Of a stretch of DNA of 64,000 bases, positions 55,426-64,000 are shown piece after piece. Within the stretch, counting starts at the first letter, position 1. Each line of letters begins with the position of its first letter. This DNA comes from Mytilinidion resinicola. Its lineage: Eukaryota > Ascomycota > Dothideomycetes > Mytilinidiales > Mytilinidiaceae. Where the stretch lies: assembly GCF_010093595.1 (NCBI RefSeq), contig NW_022985444.1, positions 1,673,539 through 1,737,538 on the forward strand, in the 5' to 3' direction. The position numbers and the translations under genes are program-made. The notes beneath the pieces are model-generated. The model had not been told where the DNA came from. It ran no database searches and saw nothing but the letters and a program-made list of their open reading frames with translations.

Positions 55426-57053
55426 ATGAGTGCTCCCCAGGCCAACGACGCCGAAAAGAACATTGAAATCTGGAAGGTCAAGAAGGTACAGACATTTGGC
55501 AGACTTGCCATGGATTATTCTTTGGCAGGACTAATACCGGACACAGCTCATAAAGCGCCTCGAAGCCGCCCGTGGCAATGGAACCAGCATGATCTCGCTC
55601 ATCATCCGTAAGCCCGGAAAAGCAATTCTCGGGACAGGCCAGCTATGCTAACAACTCTCAGCGCCGAAGGACCAGGTCTCTCGCGCGGCGAAGATGTTGG
55701 CTGAAGAATTCGTACGTCTCCGACTCATATCCAGGCTGCAACGTGGCTCACAGACCATAGGGCACCGCTTCCAATATCAAATCCCGCGTCAATCGACTAT
55801 CCGTTCTCTCGGCTATTACCTCCACTCAGCAGCGCCTGAAGCTCTACTCCAAAGTCCCTCCAAATGGGCTCGTCGTGTACTGTGGTGAAATCATTACAAG
55901 CGAGGGCAAGGAACGAAAGATCAACATCGATTTCGAGCCTTTCAAGCCAATCAACACTTCCCTATACCTATGCGACAATAAGTTCCATACTGAAGCTCTA
56001 AGCGAACTGCTCGAGTCGGACCAGAAGTTTGGTTTCATCATCATGGATGGTAACGGAGCGCTGTTCGGCACACTGTCGGGGAATACTCGGGATGTCGTGC
56101 ACAAGTAAGCGGGATTGGAGATGATACGGTTTCGAAGTCGGCATGCTGACCGATCGTGCAGGTTCTCCGTCGATCTTCCCAAGAAGCACGGTCGTGGTGG
56201 GCAGTCTGCGCTGCGTTTCGCCCGTCTTCGTGAGGAGAAGCGTCACAACTATGTCCGTAAAGTCTCCGAACTTGCGGTGCAGAACTTCATTACCAACGAC
56301 AAGGTTAACGTAGCTGGCCTGATTCTCGCTGGTTCCGCCGATTTCAAGAATGACCTGAACCAGTCGGATATGTTTGACGGCCGTCTCCAAAGCAAAGTCA
56401 TCAAGGTTGTCGATGTTTCGTACGGTGGTGAGAATGGCTTCAACCAAGCCATTGAGCTGTCATCCGAAACGTTGAGCAACGTCAAGTTCATTCAGGAGAA
56501 GAAGGTACTACAATTCATGTTCTTAGATTCGTGCCATTCACTAATTTTCTCTAGCTCATCAACAAGTACTTTGATGAGATCTCTCAAGACTCCGGCAAGG
56601 TTTGCTACGGTGTAGACGATACCTTGAAAGCTCTCGAAGCTGGTGCCGCTGAAACCCTGATCGTCTTTGAGAATCTCGAGATCACTCGCTGGACCTTGAA
56701 GTCATCAGAAGGCAGCGAAGTCATCCTCCACACCAACAAGTTGCAGGAGTCCGATCGATCTCTGTTCATGGACAAGGAAACCGGCCAGGAAATGGAAGTC
56801 GCGGAACAGATGCCGTTCTTGGAATGGCTGGCAGAAAAATATCAGGACTTCGGTGCCACACTCGAGTTTGTCTCTGACCGTTCCTCCGAGGGCAATCAGT
56901 TCGTCAAGGGTTTGTCTGGCCATTTAGAGGTCTCTCTGCGACTCAGCTAACAATACCCCAGGCTTTGGTGGCATTGGAGCTATACTCCGCTACAAACTCA
57001 ACTTTGAACAGCTCGCTGATTACGATGACGAAGATGAATTCTACGATGATTGA
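55426..57053 (+). CDS. SUP45: Translation release factor eRF1 (Sup45)
   Basis: Seven exons: 55426-55485, 55547-55607, 55662-55711, 55761-56104, 56162-56504, 56555-56909 and 56962-57053. Introns are 49-61 nt and the protein has 434 residues. N domain: [12 protein letters not shown] (NIKS at 62-65, stop-codon reading). M domain: [20 protein letters not shown] with GGQ at 184-186, which triggers peptidyl-tRNA hydrolysis. C domain: [36 protein letters not shown] and [20 protein letters not shown]. Ends with an acidic tail ([11 protein letters not shown]), the eRF3-binding side. Very conserved throughout. Confidence 0.97.
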
Positions 57054-57917
57054 CGGTGGAGCGCCCTCGCAAAGAGCGAGGCCGAACGCCCAGAGCTCCC
57101 CGCTTCGAGCACTGAGACGGCCCCTCGCTCCCAGCGTCCACAGGACGCACCCAGGTTCGGGGAAGAAGGCCAGTCGTGCTCTTCCCTTCGCCTCTCCAGG
57201 TTGTAAAGGGGAAGTCGAGTCGCGGTCGAAGATGATACGCCGTGAGTGCTCTGCCCATCCACTTGGAGAAATACTTCTCACATGGCATCTAGAACGATGG
57301 ATTGTCTCAGTCGCATTCGCACAGCCCTCTACTCTCGCTACAGTGGAGAGGCAATGGGTTCGAGCCTGATGAAGTCGCTCGACGTCGGACTTAAGGGGAT
57401 GGACGTCTCAATATTTGAATGCTCTGTTTAGTCAGTTCACTGATGGTACATTTTCGGCCAATCACAGTCGTTTCGGGCTACAATCAGATTGCTATTAGTT
57501 TGCTCAATTATTGCTTTCTAAATACCTATCAATCATGCAAACGTGAAATGTTGATTGCTACGTGAAATCCACCAAGGCTGCTTTTTAGTTAGAGTGACTC
57601 GGCTCGTTGTGAAACATGTCAGACACAGAAAGCCCACAAAATCTTGAGATTCCATAGTGAAGAATCCACGATGTTGTAACAAACAAAACAAGCGTCTCAA
57701 CCCGCACCGTGATGACCCCGGACGATCTCGCTAATCGGCGCTAGAATACCTCAGAACACTTGTACATCACTTGGTGTACCAAATTTTGCCCGACCCAAGC
57801 AATGGCAATTAATCTAAACTCAACTCCTTGGTTACACAATCTGACACTCTTTAAATCTTACATTGTCACTTGACTTCCTCCATCCCATTTAAAGACAACA
57901 TCGTGAGGGCAGACATT
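57054..57917. other. Intergenic
   Basis: 3' region of SUP45 and promoter of PHA2. A GC-rich open frame on both strands at 56943-57369 overlaps the last eRF1 exon and is not a gene. Confidence 0.4.
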
Positions 57918-59231
57918 ATGGCGGACAAAATCGAGACCGTAGCTTTCCTAGGTCCGAAAGCCTCATATACGCATCAGGTAGGAGAGCATACTATTCATCA
58001 CTCTGATTCCTCGAATGATCTTACCTCGTCCTCGTAAAACCCGCATCTCTATCAAACCCCCCGCAAAATTTTGTCATCTCTCACCTTTCACCTCTCCCTC
58101 GAATCTCGTCTCTATCAACCAACGTTAATTTTCATCTATACCTCATCTCTCAACCCCATCCCTGTCTACATATTTCATCTTCTTGCATCCCCTCACTATC
58201 TCCACCCAATTCCTCACCTTTCCCCCCCCCACTAACCTCCACAGGCCACCCTAACCTCCTTCCCCGCCCTCCCCCCCTCCCACCTCCACCCGCAAACCAC
58301 CATCGCCGACGTCTTCACCGCCGTGCAATCCCGCACCGCCACCCACGGCGTCGTCCCCTTCGAGAACTCCACCAACGGCTCCGTCGTCTTCACCCTCGAC
58401 CTCTTCGCCGACCTGCAGCACCAGCACCCAGACATCCTCGTGTGCGGCGAGGTCTACGTCCCCGTCCGCCACTGCCTCGTCGGCCACATCCCCACCCCCC
58501 CGCGCACCGCCTCCACCTCCACCTCCACCTCCACTTCCACCGCATCCCAGGGCGACGACTCGGGCGCGCAAACCCCAACCCGCTCCGCCCCCAACCCGCT
58601 GAAACCCCGCGCAACCCCGCTGGCGGACTTATCGCGGGTGCAAAAGCTGTACTCGCACCCGCAGGCCTGGGGCCAGTGCAACGCGTTCCTGTCCACGTAT
58701 CTGAAAGGCGTCGAGCGCCTCGACGTGTCGTCGACGTCGCGCGCGGCCGAGCTCGTCGCCGCCGACGCGTCGGGCGCCTCGGCCGCTGTATCGTCTGAGA
58801 TCGCGGCCCAGATCCACGGGTTGGATTACCTCGCGCGGGGGATCCAGGATGCGGAGGATAATGAGACGAGGTTCTTCATCTTGCGCAGAGCTGCGGAACG
58901 CGATGGTGCGGACGGGGCACAGGGAGGGGATGGCGGCGGGGACGAGGAAACGGAGAAGTGGAAGACGCTGATTGCCTTTACGGTGGACCACGAGGACCCG
59001 GGGGCGCTGGCGAAGGCGTTGGAGGTGTTTAAGACGTATGGGTTGAACTTGACGAGTATTAATGCGCGGCCGAGTGGGATTGTGGCGTGGAACTATGTTT
59101 TCTTCGTCGAGATTAAGGGGAGGAGGCTGGAGGGGGGAGAAGGGGTGGTGAATCGGGCGCTGAGGGATTTGGGGAGGGCGGCGAGGGGTTGGAGGTGGTT
59201 GGGGAGTTGGGAGAGTAAGTTGGAGAGGTGA
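57918..59231 (+). CDS. PHA2: Prephenate dehydratase
   Basis: Exons 57918-57977 and 58245-59231 with a 267-nt CT-rich intron (ACTAACC branch), giving 348 residues. Catalyses prephenate to phenylpyruvate in phenylalanine synthesis, in the cytosol. N-terminal IETVAFLGPKASYTHQ|ATL, then VQSRTATHGVVPFENSTNGS VVF-type substrate loop, HPQAWGQCNAFLSTYL and the catalytic DNETRFFIL (Thr-Arg-Phe). A C-terminal ACT domain (DPGALAKALEVFKTYGLNLT, SINARPSG) gives Phe feedback control. Between the two catalytic lobes is an extra low-complexity insertion of about 40 residues (TSTSTSTSTSTAS and on). Exon 2 has very high G+C at third positions. Confidence 0.93.
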
Positions 59232-59391
59232 GGGGGGGTTATTGGGTGCGGTGTATCTGGGATGGATCTTGGGAATTGGATGCGGGGGCATTGGGTTTGA
59301 AAAGGATGGGTCATGCGTCCATCATATAAAAGTCTGGGATCAAAAGTATTCAATCTTCAACCTGATTTAGGATTTTCTATCTATCTTACTC

Positions 59392-60639
59392 CTACAACTT
59401 CGCCTTTCCCTCCTCTTTCTCCACCGTCGTCCTCGCAACCCCTTTACACGCAATGCCACCCTCGGGCGTCTCAGCCCAGAGCTCGTACTTATTGTGGTCG
59501 AGCGATCGACCACATAACCTAAGCGGCTCGTTCGCGTACAAAGGCGCTAGATTCCGGTATTCAAAGGAGTCAATGGATGGATACACCTGGAAAGGGTCAA
59601 CCCTCAGATGGTTTCCGAGCAGCTCCATGAGTAGGGTGAGGGTTAGAGGTCCGTGGACCAGGAGGTTGCGGTGGCCTTCTATGTCCCGGCAGTAAGAAGG
59701 GTCTAGGTGGATGGCATGCGCGTTGAAGGTCAGGGCGCTGAAGCGAAAGAGGAGGGAGGGGGTGGGTGTTAGGACGTGTTCGAAGTCAGGCTTGTGCTGG
59801 GCTAGACATAATATCAGCATCCAAGGTCCATGAATCACAGCATTCTGCGGAAAAAATAAAGAGAATTTGAACTCACGCAACAGCATCTTCCCCGGCTTCC
59901 CCGCCGCCTCCTTCAACACCCTCAACTCCTCCAACCCCCTCTCCCTCATAAACACAATATTCCGCCTCTCAATAATACTCGCACTTCCAAACTCCTCCTC
60001 ACTCGCATGCCACAGCTTTGCCCTCACCACGTCCTCATCGACCTCAACTTGCTGCTCCACCCCGAGCTCATTCAAACTCGCCATCCGCCGCTCAATCCCC
60101 ACAAACACCTTCTCCGCCCCCTCCATTCCTTTCACCTGCACGTCCCGCACAAACTCATGACACACCCACCGCCGCCCGTCCAGCACCGCCGTCCCCCCCG
60201 GCCGGAACCGCAAACTGCCCCCCGCCCACATGCGCCGCACGAACGGCTCGCCGGGGCTCTGCAGCGGGTCCGTGCCGTCCGGCAGCAGCTCGTCGGCCGG
60301 GATCGCGGGGTTGAAGTAGACGAGGTGGTGCGCGGCGGCTAGGTGCGGCGTGAGCGCTTTCGCATAGACGGAGGCGTTGAATTGGTCTGCGGCGGGGATG
60401 GAGGAGGCGTCGTAGGCGAGAAAGGATTGGAGGGAGCGGCGCAGCTTGTGGTCGGCGTCGGTGGTTAGGAAGTCGTAGATGAGGGGGAGGCGGCGGGTGG
60501 TCATTTCGTCGCGGAGGTGCTGGGGGAGGGTGGAGGCGTGGCGGGGGAAGGGGGGAGCGCGGATGAAGTGGGACATTGTTGGGGGTTTTTGACGGGCCAA
60601 TTGCTGGAGTAGACGATGGGGGGCGTGTTTAGAGAGCAT
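59392..60639 (-). CDS. HTD2: Mitochondrial 3-hydroxyacyl-thioester dehydratase type 2 (Htd2)
   Basis: Exons 60639-59877 and 59801-59392 with a 75-nt intron, giving 390 residues. The first in-frame ATG is 60639 and opens a basic presequence (MLSKHAPHRLLQQLARQKPP) for mitochondria. The N-terminal hot-dog-like half contains HHLVYFNPAIPADELLPDGT, PFVRRMWAGGSLRF and VGIERRM. The C-terminal half carries the catalytic hydratase pattern FRFSALTFNAHAIHLDPSYC and HRNLLVHGPLTLTLLMELL. Htd2 acts in mitochondrial type II fatty-acid synthesis, supplying octanoate for lipoic acid. The intron is free of stops and a multiple of three, so retention would insert 25 residues. Convergent with PHA2, 160 bp apart. 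Confidence 0.88.
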   Translation of the reverse strand: MLSKHAPHRLLQQLARQKPPTMSHFIRAPPFPRHASTLPQHLRDEMTTRRLPLIYDFLTTDADHKLRRSLQSFLAYDASSIPAADQFNASVYAKALTPHLAAAHHLVYFNPAIPADELLPDGTDPLQSPGEPFVRRMWAGGSLRFRPGGTAVLDGRRWVCHEFVRDVQVKGMEGAEKVFVGIERRMASLNELGVEQQVEVDEDVVRAKLWHASEEEFGSASIIERRNIVFMRERGLEELRVLKEAAGKPGKMLLREFKFSLFFPQNAVIHGPWMLILCLAQHKPDFEHVLTPTPSLLFRFSALTFNAHAIHLDPSYCRDIEGHRNLLVHGPLTLTLLMELLGNHLRVDPFQVYPSIDSFEYRNLAPLYANEPLRLCGRSLDHNKYELWAETPEGGIACKGVARTTVEKEEGKAKL

Positions 60640-61384
60640 AGTGCGCACCCCTCGGCCTGCGAGGATGGTGGAGGAAAGTTAGGGGAGGAGGGGCGTGGTG
60701 GTGAGAATTAAAAGTCGTGTCATCGCATGCCGAGGTCGGTGGGATGGTCGGAGCTTATGTAGCTAGCTTTCCCTAGGGTTGTAGAGTCGCTGAAGTAGAT
60801 CTTTCTAATATGTAGTAATTATATGGTAGTCATAATGGTGATAAGATGGGTTTTTCTTCCCGCTGCCTGTTGGTAAACCTTGGGAACTTCCAAAGGCCGC
60901 AGTTAGCAAGTCTTGGCAGACAAGACCCTGGAGCTCAAAAAGTGTTGAAGGCCTAACGGCAAAAACGGCGATTTGAAGATCTTCCAGATTTCGACCACCT
61001 TTTCGCTGATAACTCAACAACCACACATCCTAGAAAGGATTTGACAGTACGACTGCATTCTTCTCACCAAGGCGCATAATATGTGAGAGTTTGGGAATTT
61101 TATTCGTACAAATCGTTGACTTGGAGGGGGGTCGGCGACCGGGACACGGAAAATCCCATACAAAAAGAGTCTTGACCTCAACGAACACGGGCTTTTACGG
61201 GCATCTATACCAAGGCTAACTCTATGAGAAGCTATCAGGTCATTCCTAGCCTCAAACGCCCTTCTAATTGATACATAATCGCTGAAGCTCTATCACCAAA
61301 TTCTCTACCTACCGACTCCAGCATATTCCTAATTTCGCCCGAGCTCGCACCTCCGAGACTCTCCGCAACACAATCCACAACACC
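60640..61384. other. Divergent intergenic region
   Basis: 745 bp between HTD2 and the hydrolase gene. No gene seen. Confidence 0.4.
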
Positions 61385-62442
61385 ATGAACGCGGTCCCAC
61401 GGCGTATATCGCCGCTCCTCCACCCAAAGAATTTCAATCGGACACACATAAGCACTCAAATCTCGAGAGGCTTCAAGATTTCCGCCTCTCGGCGCGCCCT
61501 CGATCTCGCGTTCGATTACCACGAGAATGGCGGGAAAGCCACCGGCGCACCTATCGTGTTTCTGCATGGGTTATTTGGGAGCAAGAAGAACAATCGGAGT
61601 ATGAGCAAGTGCGTTTCGGTCTTCTTGAGCTGCAATAGAACTTCTATAGAGCTTTCGACTGACATTTGGTGGTTAGGGCTCTATCAAGAGACCTCGACAG
61701 ACCCGTCTACGCGCTTGACTTGCGGAATCATGGCGATAGCCCTCACGACAAGAACCACAAATACACAGCCCTAGCAGACGATACGGAGCAGTTCCTGCAA
61801 CAGCATAACTTGAAGGATGCCACGCTGATTGGACATTCAATGGGCGCCAAAACAGCCATGACAGTCGCGCTGCGGAATCCGGATAGCTGCGCGAATATCA
61901 TCGCAGTGGACAATGCGCCGGTAGATGCGGCGCTCGCGAGTGATTTCCCGAAATATGTCATGGGAATGCAGAAGGTTGAGGAGGCAAAGGTCAAGACGGC
62001 GAAAGAGGCGGACAAGATTTTGGAGGCGTATGCGAAGGACCTTCCCGTCCGCCAGTTCCTCCTCCTCAACCTCATCAAGTCGCCCGATCCTTCCGTAGAC
62101 CATCTCGTCTTCCGAATACCGGTTCGCATCCTGGGGCATTCGCTGGATGATATGGCCGACTTCCCTTTTACAGATCCGGACAAGCATCAGTTTACAAAGC
62201 CGGCGCTGTTTGTGAGAGGCACGAAGAGTCATTACGTGAGTGACGAGACACTCCCGATCATTGGGCGGTTCTTCCCGCGGTTTCAGCTTGTGGATGTGGA
62301 GTCTGGACATTGGGTCATTAGTGAGAATCCGGAGGCTTTCAGACGAGGTACGTGAAGCTGCTGCAGTCCAAAATGTTCAAGGGTGGGCTATGGATGCTGA
62401 TTGAATATAGCTGTGGTCGAATTCTTGCAGGAGCAGGACTGA
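61385..62442 (+). CDS. Mitochondrial alpha/beta hydrolase, Imo32/Eat1/ABHD11 type
   Basis: Exons 61385-61608, 61677-62347 and 62411-62442 with 68- and 63-nt introns, giving 308 residues. A basic N-terminus (MNAVPRRISPLLHPKNFNRT) fits mitochondrial import. Hydrolase signatures: PIVFLHGLFGSKKNN (oxyanion loop), SKALSRDLDRPVYALDLRNH, GDSPHD, LIGHSMGAKTAM with the nucleophile Ser, and LVDVESGHWVISENPEAFRR with the catalytic His. The last exon adds AVVEFLQEQD. The yeast relatives are Imo32 and the alcohol acetyltransferase Eat1; sequence alone does not tell hydrolase from transferase. Confidence 0.9.
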
Positions 62443-63241
62443 TTGTGTACACCACAACTGTCAGTACATGTATACTTTAAGAAGCCGTCAGAAGACGGCG
62501 GTTTGTACACACACGAGCGGTAAACTACTCATCATAGCCTTGAATCTATATTGTCCGGCCTCAGCATCCAGAGCGGCCACGTTGCTATCCAAATCGCTCA
62601 CGACTGTTCGAAGACAAGCCTCGCTCACGGCGTTACACATCTTGCACCCTGCCTCATTGATCAATCTAGATGCAATGGTATCAGCCTGAGCGACTTCCAG
62701 TATCACAATTGGCTCTACCCCCATCAGCCGATCGTATTCTCCCACTCTTTGACATATCATGGATCGAGTAGTTCCTCCCACCCCTGTTCTCCGATGATCG
62801 GGCCGCACGGGTAGGGCGGAAAAGCCTTGTGCGGCCAAGGCCGGCCCTGCAACGACATCTCCTCGGACACTGCCGCCCCTCGCAGCAATCCGGCGCGACA
62901 GCTCTGTATCGACAAGCTCGCAAGAGGCTTACCCCCTAAGCATTATCAGGCAGCTAAGGACCAGACGGCAGCCAATTAGCGGCACGGCGGCATGCAACAG
63001 ATAACAGCGCCGGCGGGGGCTTCCCTAACAGCTTAGCTCCTCGTCTGCCCCACCTCCGCCAATGGTTCGTTCGACACGAGCTTTCTCGTCGACGGTACGG
63101 GACCAGACATAGATAAACCTCACGCATCCCCGCACCGCACGCCCTTCCTAGTCTTCTGCTCTCTGCTGCTGCTTCAGAGACTATTCACATTCTATCAGAA
63201 GGTCTAGTTGTTCGGCTGGACGTCAATTGAGAAGCTTCATC
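62443..63241. other. Intergenic / promoter of the phosphatase
   Basis: No gene supported. Short frames on both strands only. Confidence 0.4.
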
Positions 63242-64000
63242 ATGCATCTCTCCATAGTGTTCCCCACTCTCGCGCTTCTCTCCTCCGCAGAAGCTGCAGA
63301 GACGCTCCTTGGAGCTTATATCTTCCACCGTCATGGTGACCGCACCCCAAAGGCTCTCGCTCCGGCGAACCTGACCTCCCTTGGATACGATCAAGTCTAC
63401 ACATCCGGCCAATACTTCCGCTCACGCTTCCTATCCAACTCGTCTTCTAAGATCTACAAGCTGAACTCGGATGTGGTCAAGCTCTCCCAAATCTCCGTCA
63501 CGGCGCCAGTCGACAATGTGCTTCAGAACTCCGCTATGGGGTTCCTACAGGGGCTGTATCCTCCAGTTGGAGAGGAACTCAACGTGCAAACGCTGTCGAA
63601 TGGCAGCAAAGTGCAGACCCCGATGAATGGATATCAATTGATCCCCGTCAACGCGGTTGCGCAGGGCTCGGGCAGTGAGGACAGCGGCTGGCTCCAAGAC
63701 GCGTCGGGATGCGAGAATGCGGAGTTGAGCTCGAACAACTACTTCTCCAGCTCCGATTACACCAAGCTGTTGAACAGCACGAAAGGGTTCTACGAAGAGT
63801 TGGTCCCGGTTGTCAATGCCACATTCGACCCCAGCTATGTGACTTTCAAGAACGCATATATCGGTAAGCCTTAAAGAAGCTGCATTTCCACTCTTTCTCG
63901 CGACTATTTCATGGAATTAGGTCAGTCAATGCTAACATTTCCCAGTCTACGACCTCATAAACGTCGCCACAATCCACAACACCTCTATCCCGTCCAACGC
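63242..64000 (+). CDS. Secreted histidine acid phosphatase, 3' end outside window
   Basis: Exon 1 is 63242-63863. After an 82-nt intron, exon 2 begins at 63946 and runs past the window end. ATG 63242 opens a signal peptide (MHLSIVFPTLALLSSAEAAE). The histidine-phosphatase motif FHRHGDRTPKAL follows within 30 residues and carries the phospho-accepting His. Several N-glycosylation sites are visible (NLTS, NSSS, NGSK, NSTK, NATF). Exon 2 starts VYDLINVATIHNTSIPSN. The C-terminal HD motif lies beyond the window. It likely releases phosphate from extracellular substrates; phytase activity cannot be judged. Confidence 0.88.

Noticed and set aside
58629..59291. 220-codon minus-strand frame
   Set aside because: Antisense to the GC-rich exon of prephenate dehydratase.
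1..64000. CRISPR arrays, bacterial operons, insertion sequences
   Set aside because: The DNA is fungal nuclear; tandem repeats seen are micro- or minisatellites or the dispersed family described.

Overview
The window reads as nuclear DNA of a filamentous ascomycete (Pezizomycotina). Genes carry short introns (mostly 47-140 nt) with GT..AG borders and CTAAC/CTGAC-type branch sites. Protein families such as acuF-like C2H2 regions, DUF7580, DUF4246 and Dal5-type transporters are typical of this group. I rebuilt exon structures by hand: for each spliced gene below the exon lengths sum to a whole number of codons. Class-level placement cannot be made from this sequence alone.

Left part (1-10 kb), accessory and unusual: three long minus-strand reading frames that look like separate genes splice in frame into one protein of about 2036 residues (1422-7676). 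It combines an acuF-like C2H2 zinc-finger region, an RRM-like segment, two macro domains, a Cys-containing segment, two copies of a charged repeat and a C-terminal PAH (SIN3-type) domain. Head to head with it, across 453 bp, lies a two-exon gene for a 603-residue DUF7580-type protein (8130-10027). This pair is the best candidate here for an undescribed system.

12-23 kb: SMI1/KNR4 cell-wall regulator, a Dal5-type MFS transporter, the TFIIH/CAK cyclin H (Ccl1) and a DUF4246 protein. They are separated by a short dispersed repeat family. Its copies form inverted ends around a 1.5 kb segment (14.8-16.3 kb) and a tandem trio at 20.4-20.8 kb.

23-33 kb, a decayed island: an F-box-like relic, an amidase pseudogene missing its catalytic core, an orphan open frame, a frameshifted Cys-rich small protein, an intact but divergent five-exon protein kinase, and a frame interrupted by a stop. 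No housekeeping gene lies here.

33.8-64 kb, mostly core genes: P5B ATPase (Ypk9-type), heat-shock factor Hsf1, a GPI-anchored Cys-rich protein, the 25S rRNA methyltransferase Bmt2 divergent from ribosomal protein uL23 (Rpl25), Tim8, an Avt1-type vacuolar amino acid transporter, eRF1 (Sup45), prephenate dehydratase (Pha2) convergent with mitochondrial Htd2, an Imo32/Eat1-type hydrolase, and the 5' part of a secreted histidine acid phosphatase cut by the window edge. Interspersed are several small proteins I do not recognise.
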